Positions 1 to 6,223 of a DNA stretch of 8,379 nucleotides are shown one piece after another. A program made the translations under genes and the position numbers. The DNA lies in contig JAICUS010000245.1 in the NCBI GenBank assembly GCA_025935735.1, positions 1 through 8,379 on the forward strand, given 5' to 3'. Within the stretch, counting starts at the first letter, position 1, and every line of letters starts with the position of its first letter. A model generated the notes under the pieces. It was not told the origin of the DNA and did not search any database. It was given only the letters and a program-made list of their open reading frames with translations. Source of the stretch: Solirubrobacteraceae bacterium. Its GTDB lineage: Bacteria; Actinomycetota; Thermoleophilia; Solirubrobacterales; Solirubrobacteraceae.

Positions 1-1104
1 GCCTACAACGCGTCGCACAAGAACCAGGTGAAGCTGACCGTCATCCCGACGGACAACTACCAGGCGCGCGTCGCCGCGGCGGCGGGCGGCCACAACCTGC
101 CGGACCTGTTCGCGTCCGACGTCGTGTACGCGCCCAACTACGTCAGCCAGGGGCTGTGGGCCGACATCACCGACAAGATCAACTCGCTGCCGTACGCCAA
201 GTCGATCGTGCAGGCGCCGATCAAGGCCGGCTCCAAGGACGGCAAGGAGTACGTGATCCCGCACACGCTCGACCTGTCGGTGCTGTTCTGGAACAAGGAC
301 CTGTTCAAGAAGGCTGGCCTCGATCCCGATAAGCCGCCGACCACGATGAAGGAGTTCGCCCAGGACGCCGAGACGGTCCGCAAGAAGATCGGCGGCGACA
401 CCTACGGCACGTTCTTCGGCGGCAACTGCCCCGGCTGTTACGTGTTCACCTTCTGGCCCTCGGTGTGGGCCGGCGGCGGGAACGTCATGAACCCGGACGG
501 CACGCAGTCGACCATCGACGACCCGCAGATGCAGGCCACGTTCGAGATCTACAACAAGCTGTGGAAGGACGGCGTCGTGCAGCCGGGCGCCAAGGACGAG
601 GCCGGCCCGACGTGGACGGGCGTGTTCCCCAAGGGCAAGGTCGGGATCATGCCGATGCCGTCGACCACGCTCGGCGCGATGCCCAAGGACATGAACATCG
701 GCGTCGCCCCGATCCCCGGCCCGGACGGCGGCCAGTCGACGTTCGTGGGCGGTGACGTGATCGGCATCTCGTCGACGTCCAAGCACACGGACGAGGCGTG
801 GGACTTCCTCAAGTGGACGCTGTCGGACTCCACGCAGGTCAACATCGTGGCCAAGAACAAGGACATCGTGGCCCGCACCGACCTGGCCTCGAACAAGTAC
901 TCGGCGGCGGATCCGCGCGTCGTGCTGTCCAACCAGATGGTGGGCAAGGGCGTCACGCCGATCTCGCTGAACTTCGGGCAGACCTACAACGACCCGACCG
1001 GGCCGTGGCTGAAGGTGGCCCGCGACGCGGTGTTCGGCAACAACGTCCAGCAGGCCCTCTCCGCCGGGCAGAAGACGCTGACCGCGTCGTTGTCGTCACA
1101 GTGA
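1..1104 (+). CDS. Extracellular sugar-binding protein of a CUT1 ABC transporter (5' partial)
   Basis: This is the solute-binding lipoprotein or secreted receptor that would deliver an oligosaccharide to the two permeases encoded next. The reading frame is open from base 1 (AYNASHKNQ...), so the start, signal peptide and first strand lie off the window. The GTG at 28 is an internal valine, not a start. The visible 367 residues have family-1 binding-protein features: a DLFASDVVYAPNYV segment after the first lobe, a hinge-like YVIPHTLDLSVLFWNKDLFKKAG (visible residues about 85-107), a Trp-rich PSVWAGGGNVMNPDG segment, and a GGDVIGISSTSKHTDEAWDFLKW region. Full-length members have roughly 420-450 residues, so about 60-80 are probably missing. 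A CPGC pair (visible residues 143-146) may form a disulfide outside the cell. The TGA stop overlaps a possible GTG start of the permease. The family call is firm. The ligand is inferred only from the downstream GH127 gene. Confidence 0.93.
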   Translation, partial: AYNASHKNQVKLTVIPTDNYQARVAAAAGGHNLPDLFASDVVYAPNYVSQGLWADITDKINSLPYAKSIVQAPIKAGSKDGKEYVIPHTLDLSVLFWNKDLFKKAGLDPDKPPTTMKEFAQDAETVRKKIGGDTYGTFFGGNCPGCYVFTFWPSVWAGGGNVMNPDGTQSTIDDPQMQATFEIYNKLWKDGVVQPGAKDEAGPTWTGVFPKGKVGIMPMPSTTLGAMPKDMNIGVAPIPGPDGGQSTFVGGDVIGISSTSKHTDEAWDFLKWTLSDSTQVNIVAKNKDIVARTDLASNKYSAADPRVVLSNQMVGKGVTPISLNFGQTYNDPTGPWLKVARDAVFGNNVQQALSAGQKTLTASLSSQ

Positions 1105-2012
1105 TAGAGACGGTGGGGGTGCCGGCGCGCGCGCGCCGGCCCTCCTCATATTGGCGGATGCGCAGCCTCGCCGGCGTCGGCTATGCCGCGCCGACGGCGG
1201 TGATGGTCACCGTGTTCTTCCTGGTGCCGCTGGCGCTCGTCTTCTGGATGTCGTTCAACGACTGGAAGCTGCTGGGGACGCCCACCTTCAACTTCCCGGA
1301 CAACTACTCGGCCATCCCGGACGACGTCCTGCTCAAGAGCGCCGTCGGGTTCACCCTCAAGTACACGGCGATCGTCACCGTCGTGCTGTCCGCCGCGGCG
1401 ATGGGGCTGGCGCTGCTCGTGCAGGAGAGCCGCCCGGGCACGGGGATGCTGCGCACCGCGTTCTTCCTGCCCGGCGCCGTCGGCTTCGCCGCGGCGTCGC
1501 TGCTGTTCTACAGCATCTACAGCGACGGCGGGCCGCTCGACGACCTGTTCATGAAGCTGCACCTGATCCACCAGCCGGTGGGCTGGTTGAGCACGCCCGG
1601 GCACGCGCTGCTCTCGACGGTGGTGATGGTCATCTGGCGCTTCGCCGGGTTCAACATGCTGATCCTGCTGACGGGATTGCAGGCGATCCCGACGGATGTG
1701 TATGAAGCGGCGCGGATGGACGGCGGCAACCGCTGGCAGCTGTTCCGCCACATCACCCTGCCGCTGCTGCGCCCGACGATCGCGCTGATGCTCGTACTCA
1801 GCATCACCGGCTCCCTGCTGGCCTTCGACCAGTTCTTCATCCTCACCCGCGGCGGACCGGACGGCAGCACGGTCAGCATCGTGATGGTGATCTACCGGGA
1901 GGCGTTCACCAAGTTCAACCTGGGGGTGGGCGCGGCCATCTCGGTGCTGCTGCTCGCGGTGCTGGTGCTGCTCAACGTCCTGCAGCTGCGGATCCTCAAG
2001 CGGGGGGAGTGA
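1101..2012 (+). CDS. CUT1 sugar ABC transporter permease, MalF/LacF/UgpA type
   Basis: First membrane subunit of the sugar importer. From GTG 1101 it has 303 residues. Six hydrophobic segments are visible at roughly 28-50, 84-107, 118-140, 170-193, 222-245 and 274-298. The cytoplasmic coupling loop that docks the ATPase is at about 202-221 and starts EAARMDGGNRWQLFRHITLP, a classic EAA motif of this family. The N-terminal helix is followed by PLALVFWMSFNDW, typical of MalF-like subunits. The start is uncertain. GTG 1101 gives a four-base overlap with the upstream TGA and an Arg-rich cytoplasmic tail, but has no Shine-Dalgarno sequence and is followed by rare codons (ATA, TCA, TAT). ATG 1158 gives 284 residues and would leave a 53-base gap holding a perfect palindrome. 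Family assignment is secure; start choice is about even. Confidence 0.93.
   Translation: MIETVGVPARARRPSSYWRMRSLAGVGYAAPTAVMVTVFFLVPLALVFWMSFNDWKLLGTPTFNFPDNYSAIPDDVLLKSAVGFTLKYTAIVTVVLSAAAMGLALLVQESRPGTGMLRTAFFLPGAVGFAAASLLFYSIYSDGGPLDDLFMKLHLIHQPVGWLSTPGHALLSTVVMVIWRFAGFNMLILLTGLQAIPTDVYEAARMDGGNRWQLFRHITLPLLRPTIALMLVLSITGSLLAFDQFFILTRGGPDGSTVSIVMVIYREAFTKFNLGVGAAISVLLLAVLVLLNVLQLRILKRGE
1121..1140. repeat. Perfect 20-bp GC palindrome at the binding-protein/permease junction
   Basis: Bases 1121-1130 (GCCGGCGCGC) are the exact reverse complement of 1131-1140. The site lies 17 bases after the binding-protein stop codon and 18 bases before the ATG at 1158. In RNA it could fold as a stem with a minimal loop. 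Stems between a binding-protein gene and its permease gene are known in other sugar operons, where they favour high expression of the binding protein; that role here is inferred. If the permease starts at GTG 1101 the palindrome instead encodes a PARAR stretch. Confidence 0.6.
2004..2009 (+). promoter_or_regulatory. Ribosome binding site for the second CUT1 permease
   Basis: A purine run GGGGAG ends seven bases before GTG 2017 and lies over the last codons of the preceding permease. It supports GTG 2017 as the start and suggests coupled translation of the two permeases. Confidence 0.7.
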
Positions 2013-2016
2013 AACG

Positions 2017-2826
2017 GTGAAGGCACGAAGAACACCCTCGATCCCCGGCATCGTGCTGGCGGCGCTGTTCCTGCTGCCGCTGATCTACGGCGCCTACTTC
2101 TCCCTGAAGGGGCAGCCCGGCAGCGCGCAGGCCACCGGGTTCGGCTTCAAGAACTACTCGGCGATGGCCCGCTACGGCGAGGGCGTCGGCCGCTACCTGG
2201 CCAACACCGGCTTCGTGGCCGGGGTGACGGTGCTGGGCACGCTGATCATCGCCACCCTCGGCGGCTACGGGTTCGCCCGCTTCCGCTTCCCGTTCAAGAA
2301 CGTCCTGTTCATCACCACGTTGGGGATCCTGATGGTGCCCTACGCGACGATCCTCATCCCGCTCTACGTCGTGCTCGGGCACCTGAAGCTGCAGAACACG
2401 CTGATCGGGCTCAGCTTGGTGCTGATCCTGTTCCAGCTCCCGTTCGCGGTGTTCATGATGCGCAACGCGTTCGAGTCGCTGCCGCGCGAGCTGGAGGAGG
2501 CGGCGCTCGTGGACGGGTGCAACTCGTTCGGCGCGCTGCGGCGGATCCTGCTCCACGGCGTGCGGCCGGCGCTGGTCACGGTCGGGCTGTTCGCCTTCCT
2601 GGCCAGCTGGAACGACTTCTTCGCCCCGCTCATCCTGTTGAGCGACGGGTCGAAGTTCACGTTGCCGGTGGCGGTGGTGAGCATGCGCGAGCAGAGCTTC
2701 GGCGCGGTCGACTACGGCTCGCTGGAGGCCGGCGTGGTGGTCATGGCGCTGCCGTGCGTGGCGCTGTTCCTCGGGTTGCAGCGCAGCTACGTGCGCGGGT
2801 TCACGACCGGGGCGCTGCGCGGATGA
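2017..2826 (+). CDS. CUT1 sugar ABC transporter permease, MalG/LacG/UgpE type
   Basis: Second membrane subunit, pairing with the preceding permease to form the heterodimeric channel. It has 269 residues from GTG 2017, which is served by GGGGAG seven bases upstream. Hydrophobic segments lie at about 9-29, 63-88, 96-120, 127-148, 185-206 and 242-262. The EAA coupling loop is at about 161-184 (EAALVDGCNSFGALRRILLH); the proline usual near its end (LP) is a histidine here (H180), a mild departure. GGYGFARFRFPFKN before the third helix and WNDFFAPLILLSD after the fifth are typical of MalG-like subunits. Only four bases separate it from the first permease, and its TGA overlaps the ATG of the glycosidase gene (ATGA), so all belong to one transcript. 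No ATPase gene accompanies the pair. Family call is firm; substrate is inferred. Confidence 0.95.
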   Translation: MKARRTPSIPGIVLAALFLLPLIYGAYFSLKGQPGSAQATGFGFKNYSAMARYGEGVGRYLANTGFVAGVTVLGTLIIATLGGYGFARFRFPFKNVLFITTLGILMVPYATILIPLYVVLGHLKLQNTLIGLSLVLILFQLPFAVFMMRNAFESLPRELEEAALVDGCNSFGALRRILLHGVRPALVTVGLFAFLASWNDFFAPLILLSDGSKFTLPVAVVSMREQSFGAVDYGSLEAGVVVMALPCVALFLGLQRSYVRGFTTGALRG

Positions 2827-4664
2827 GCGGCCCGATCGACGTCAGCCGCTCGCCGCACGTGCGCCTGCAGCCGCTGGAGGGGCGCATCGAGGCCGGCTTC
2901 TGGGCCGACCGCCGGCAGCTGAACCGCGAGGTGCTGCTGCGCGACGCCCCGGCGCGCCTGGAGGCGGCGGGCAACTTCGACAACCTGCGCGCCGCCGCCG
3001 GTACCAAGGACGTCGCGTTCCGCGGCATGGTGTTCATGGACTCCGACGTCTACAAGTGGCTGGAGGCGGTCGGCTGGGAGCGCGACACGCCGCAGCACGA
3101 CGAGGCGATCGGGCTGGTCGAGGCCGCGCAGGAGGACAGCGGCTACCTGAACTCCTACTACCAGGTGGCCAAGCCGCGCGAGCGCTTCACCAACCCGGCC
3201 TGGGACCACGAGCTCTACTGCGCCGGGCACCTCATGCAGGCCGCGGTCGCCCAGTCGCGCGGCCGCGGCGACCGGCGGCTGCTCGGCGTCGCGCTGCGGT
3301 TCGCCGAGCACCTGTACGAGCGCTTCGGGCCGGACGGCGAGCCGTTCACGCCGGGCCACCCGGAGATCGAGACGGCGCTGGTCGAGCTCTACCGGGAGAC
3401 CGGCGACGAGCGCTGGCTCGTGCTCGCGCAGCGGCTGATCGACCACCGCGGGCAGGGGACGCTGGAGCCGGCGACGTACGGCTCCAGCTACTTCCAGGAC
3501 CGCGTGCCGGTGCGCGAGCAGGCCGAGGTCGAGGGCCACGCCGTCCGCGCGCTCTACCTGGCCGCGGGCGTGACCGACGTCTACATGGAGACGGGCGAGC
3601 CGGCGCTGCTGGAGGCGATGGAGCGCCAGTGGCGCGACATGGCCTCGCGCAAGTCCTACCTCACCGGCGGGATCGGCGCCCACCACATGGACGAGGCGTT
3701 CGGCGACGCCTACGAGCTGCCGCCGGACCGCTGCTACGGGGAGACGTGCGCGGCGATCGCCTCCGTGCAGTGGAACTGGCGGATGCTGCTGGTGACCGGC
3801 GAGCCGCGGTACGCCGACCTGCTCGAGCGCACGCTCTACAACGGCGTGCTCGCCGGGCTGGCGCTGGACGGCGGCGGCTACTCCTACGTCAACCCGCTGC
3901 ACGTGCGCGACGACCATCGCGACCCGGTGGAGCGGGGCGCGCGCCGCCAGGCCTGGTACGCCTGCGCGTGCTGCCCGCCGAACGTCATGCGGCTGATCGG
4001 GTCACTGCATCACTACCTGGCCACGGTCGACGACGACGGCGTGCAGGTGCACCAGTACGCGGGCGCGACGCTCGGGCCGGTGCGGGTGCGCACGGGCTAC
4101 CCGTGGGACGGGCGGGTCGAGATCGAGGTGGTGGAGGACCGCCCCGGCCCGTGGACGCTCAGCCTGCGCGTGCCGGGCTGGTCGCGGGAGTCGCTTCTCG
4201 ACGGGGCGCGCGTGGACCCCGGCTACGCGCGGCTGAGCCGCGAGTGGCGGGTCGGCGACCGCGTGGTGCTCGAGCTCGACATGGCGCCGCGGATCGTGTT
4301 CCCGCACCCGCGCATCGACGCCATCCGGGGCTGCGCGGCGATCGAGCGCGGCCCGCTCGTCTACTGCATCGAGGGCGCCGACGCGCCCGCCGGCACCCGG
4401 GTGGACGACCTGCGGCTGTGCCCGGCGGGCGAGCTGCGCGCCGAGACCCGGCCGGACCTGCTGGGCGGCATCGTGGCCGTGCGCGTCGCGGGCGAGCACC
4501 ATCCGGCCGAGGACGACGGCTGGCCGTACGGCTTCTCGCCCAACGGCACGCGGGGGAAGCCGGTCGAGCTGGTGGCGGTGCCATACAGCCACTGGGGAAA
4601 CCGCGGCGACGGCGGCATGCGGGTCTGGACGCCGGTCGCCGAGGGGGGTGGCGCCGGGGCCTGA
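2823..4664 (+). CDS. Glycoside hydrolase family 127 (DUF1680), probable beta-L-arabinofuranosidase
   Basis: Predicted cytoplasmic exo-glycosidase of 613 residues that would cleave terminal beta-L-arabinofuranosyl residues from imported oligosaccharides. The first two-thirds should form the (alpha/alpha)6 barrel, the rest a beta-sandwich. In characterised HypBA1 a cysteine nucleophile sits in a zinc site with a glutamate acid/base. The equivalents here, matched by motif spacing, are E291 (in DEAFGD) as acid/base, E307 and C309 (in GETC) and C383 and C384 (in CACCPPN) around the zinc, with C383 as nucleophile; C381 is also conserved. No signal peptide is seen. The ATG at 2823 overlaps the permease stop (ATGA), indicating translational coupling; no strong Shine-Dalgarno is present. 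Length is slightly below HypBA1 (about 658 residues). Family is secure. The family also includes enzymes acting on other sugars (for example in rhamnogalacturonan-II breakdown), so exact substrate is inference. Confidence 0.94.
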   Translation: MSGPIDVSRSPHVRLQPLEGRIEAGFWADRRQLNREVLLRDAPARLEAAGNFDNLRAAAGTKDVAFRGMVFMDSDVYKWLEAVGWERDTPQHDEAIGLVEAAQEDSGYLNSYYQVAKPRERFTNPAWDHELYCAGHLMQAAVAQSRGRGDRRLLGVALRFAEHLYERFGPDGEPFTPGHPEIETALVELYRETGDERWLVLAQRLIDHRGQGTLEPATYGSSYFQDRVPVREQAEVEGHAVRALYLAAGVTDVYMETGEPALLEAMERQWRDMASRKSYLTGGIGAHHMDEAFGDAYELPPDRCYGETCAAIASVQWNWRMLLVTGEPRYADLLERTLYNGVLAGLALDGGGYSYVNPLHVRDDHRDPVERGARRQAWYACACCPPNVMRLIGSLHHYLATVDDDGVQVHQYAGATLGPVRVRTGYPWDGRVEIEVVEDRPGPWTLSLRVPGWSRESLLDGARVDPGYARLSREWRVGDRVVLELDMAPRIVFPHPRIDAIRGCAAIERGPLVYCIEGADAPAGTRVDDLRLCPAGELRAETRPDLLGGIVAVRVAGEHHPAEDDGWPYGFSPNGTRGKPVELVAVPYSHWGNRGDGGMRVWTPVAEGGGAGA

Positions 4665-5185
4665 GGCGTGCGCGCTCGGGTCAGGGCGCTCACACGGGGC
4701 GCGGCACCTCCTCCTCCCGCCGCGCACCGCGCCACGCCGCGGTTCCCGTCAGGGGTACGGGAACCGCGGCGCCCGGCGCCGTGTTCAGGCCGGCCGCGAG
4801 CGCCGGCGACCCGAGCTGATCTCGCGCGGCGGCGTCGCGCCCCGGCCGGTGGTCCCGTACCCCGGCCGGTCGGCTCGCCCTGGGCCTCTGTGCGGGTGGG
4901 GCGGGACCGGCGCACTGCGGCAGGGTAGGTGAGGTAGGAAGGCGGTTCCTCCGTGCGGCCACGAGGGTCGCGTGTGTGCGAGTCTCGGACGGAACCGAAG
5001 GAATCGATCACGTTCGACCGGTACCAGCTTTGCTCAGGGAATCGGGCGTAAAGTTTGTCGAGCTGAGCCCGCCCAAAGTGACACGCGCCGCCGCGCACGC
5101 CACGCGGACCGATCATCCGCGCACGGCGGCCAGGGCTCTCGCCACCCTACCCAGCAGCCGTTCGCCGGCCCCGGCAGGCCCACCC
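4665..5185. other. Gene-free gap between two convergent operons
   Basis: No convincing coding sequence was found here in any frame; the open frames are GC-driven, arginine/proline-rich translations without recognisable domains. The gap holds a strong hairpin (4735-4771, listed separately), an 11-base direct repeat CCCCGGCCGGT at 4840-4850 and 4860-4870, a short inverted repeat AGGAA-N5-TTCCT at 4936-4950, and a stretch of lower GC at about 4985-5085. I see no clear promoter, tRNA or riboswitch in it. Confidence 0.6.
4735..4771 (+). terminator. Perfect 15-bp stem-loop, probable terminator of the sugar operon
   Basis: Bases 4735-4749 (CGCCGCGGTTCCCGT) are exactly complementary to 4757-4771, with a seven-base loop at 4750-4756. 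The stem begins 70 bases after the GH127 stop. No U-run follows, which is common for stem-type terminators in high-GC actinobacteria. Being symmetrical, it could also stop transcripts arriving from the convergent operon on the other strand. A bound regulator or an RNA-processing site are alternatives. Confidence 0.65.
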
Positions 5186-5405
5186 TCAGCGAGCCGCCGC
5201 CGCCACCTCCAGCAGCGTCGCCGTGACGTGCTCCAAGTGCAACCCCAGCCCGTCGTGGTCGAGCCGCGAGAGCGCCCGCCGGATGGTGTGGCGGCTGTGG
5301 CCCATCTGCTCGACGAGCTCGTGCTCGCTCAGGTGCTCCCCCGGCGACAGCGCGCCGGTGACGGATCCGCTCGTGCAGGGCGCGATAGGCGTCGGGCTCG
5401 CTCAC
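5186..5405 (-). pseudogene. Short GntR-type winged-helix regulator with one frameshift
   Basis: The start GTG (5405-5403) overlaps the ATPase stop (GTGA). The first 15 codons read VSEPDAYRALHERIR. At about base 5360 one extra base shifts the frame, after which TGALSPGEHLSEHELVEQMG and then HSRHTIRRALSRLDHDGL follow to a TGA at 5188-5186. Joined, they give about 72 residues matching the DNA-binding domain of GntR-family repressors: Y-x-x-L-x-x-x-I, G-x-L-x-P-G-x-x-L-S-E, then the recognition helix. Nearly every codon after the shift ends in G or C (56 of 57), so the second frame looks genuinely coding, and it has no start of its own. The usual wing and the effector domain are absent; the tail reads GLHLEHVTATLLEVAAAAR. 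It may be a decaying copy, a sequencing error in a real small regulator, or a frameshifted gene. Family resemblance is strong; functional status is unknown. Confidence 0.7.
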
Positions 5406-6208
5406 GCCGACGTTGTCTGCGCCGGGTCGCCGGCCGGCGCCTCGGCCGCGTCCGGGCGCTTGATCGCCCGGTACACGTGCGCGCGCAGGCGCGCGAACTC
5501 GGGGAGCTCCTTGGTCTGCACCTGGTCGCGCGGGCGCGGCAGCGGCACCTCGAGCGTCTCCTGCACGACGGTCGGCCGGGGCGTGAGGATCACCACGCGG
5601 TCGGCCAGGTAGATGGACTCGTCGATGTCGTGGGTGACGAAGAGGATCGTCACGCCGTAGTCGTGGCGCACCCGCAGGACGAGGTCCTCGAGGTCGGCGC
5701 GCGTCTGCGCGTCCACCGACGCGAACGGCTCGTCCATCAGCAGGATCTCCGGCCGGTAGGCGAGGCCGCGGGCGATCGCCACCCGTTGCTGCATGCCGCC
5801 GGAGAGCTGCCAGGGGTACTTGCCGCCGAACCCGTCGAGGCCGACCGAGGCGAGCGCCTGCTCGACCGCGGCACGGCGCTCGCGCTTGCCGAGCGGCTTG
5901 CGGCGCAGCGGGAACTCGACGTTGGCGGCGACGGTCATCCAGGGATACAGCGAGCGGCTGTAGTCCTGGAAGACGAGCGCCATCTGCTCGGGCGGGCCGG
6001 TGACCCGCCGGCCGTCGAGCGCGACCTCGCCGCCCGTCGGCGCGAGCAGCCCCGAGATCGTGCGCAGCAGGGTCGTCTTGCCGCAGCCCGACGGCCCGAC
6101 GATGCAGACGAGCTCGCCGGGCTGCACCTCGAAGGAGAGATCGGCGATCGCCTGCGTGGCCTGCTCGCCGGCGCCGTAGGTCTTGCTGAGGTGGGTGACC
6201 TTGAGCAT
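5402..6208 (-). CDS. NitT/TauT-type ABC transporter ATPase (SsuB/TauB-like)
   Basis: ATP-hydrolysing subunit, 268 residues, that would power the two permeases encoded just upstream. All motifs are intact: Walker A GPSGCGKT (38-45), Q-loop Q81 in VFQDYSRSLYPW, signature LSGGMQQ (135-141), Walker B ILLMDEP (155-161), D-loop SVDA (164-167) and switch histidine H193 in THDIDES. The SLYPWMTV context after the Q-loop and DEPFASVDAQTR after Walker B are typical of the nitrate/sulfonate/taurine/pyrimidine uptake branch. ATG 6208 is supported by AAGGAG seven bases upstream. Fifteen bases separate it from the preceding permease stop, and its own TGA overlaps the GTG of the small regulator. Nothing suggests it serves the sugar permeases on the other strand. 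Family is certain; the transported compound is unknown. Confidence 0.96.
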   Translation of the reverse strand: MLKVTHLSKTYGAGEQATQAIADLSFEVQPGELVCIVGPSGCGKTTLLRTISGLLAPTGGEVALDGRRVTGPPEQMALVFQDYSRSLYPWMTVAANVEFPLRRKPLGKRERRAAVEQALASVGLDGFGGKYPWQLSGGMQQRVAIARGLAYRPEILLMDEPFASVDAQTRADLEDLVLRVRHDYGVTILFVTHDIDESIYLADRVVILTPRPTVVQETLEVPLPRPRDQVQTKELPEFARLRAHVYRAIKRPDAAEAPAGDPAQTTSA

Positions 6209-6215
6209 CGGTCGG

Positions 6216-6221
6216 CTCCTT
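6216..6221 (-). promoter_or_regulatory. Ribosome binding site for the ABC ATPase
   Basis: AAGGAG on the minus strand ends seven bases before ATG 6208, the best Shine-Dalgarno match in the window. It fixes the ATPase start. Confidence 0.8.
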
Positions 6222-6223
6222 GC

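Noticed and set aside
3056..4819. A long plus-strand open frame overlapping the GH127 gene
   Set aside because: Its translation is Arg/Ala/Gly-rich noise, while the overlapping frame encodes a complete GH127 protein with its catalytic residues.
4361..5116. A 251-codon minus-strand open frame across the gap and the end of GH127
   Set aside because: It has no domain or ribosome binding site and runs antisense into a secure gene.
5114..5186. Possible C-terminal extension of the small GntR gene in the third minus frame (ending RVARALAAVRG)
   Set aside because: It would need a second frameshift, and only about three-quarters of its codons end in G or C, well below the real genes here.
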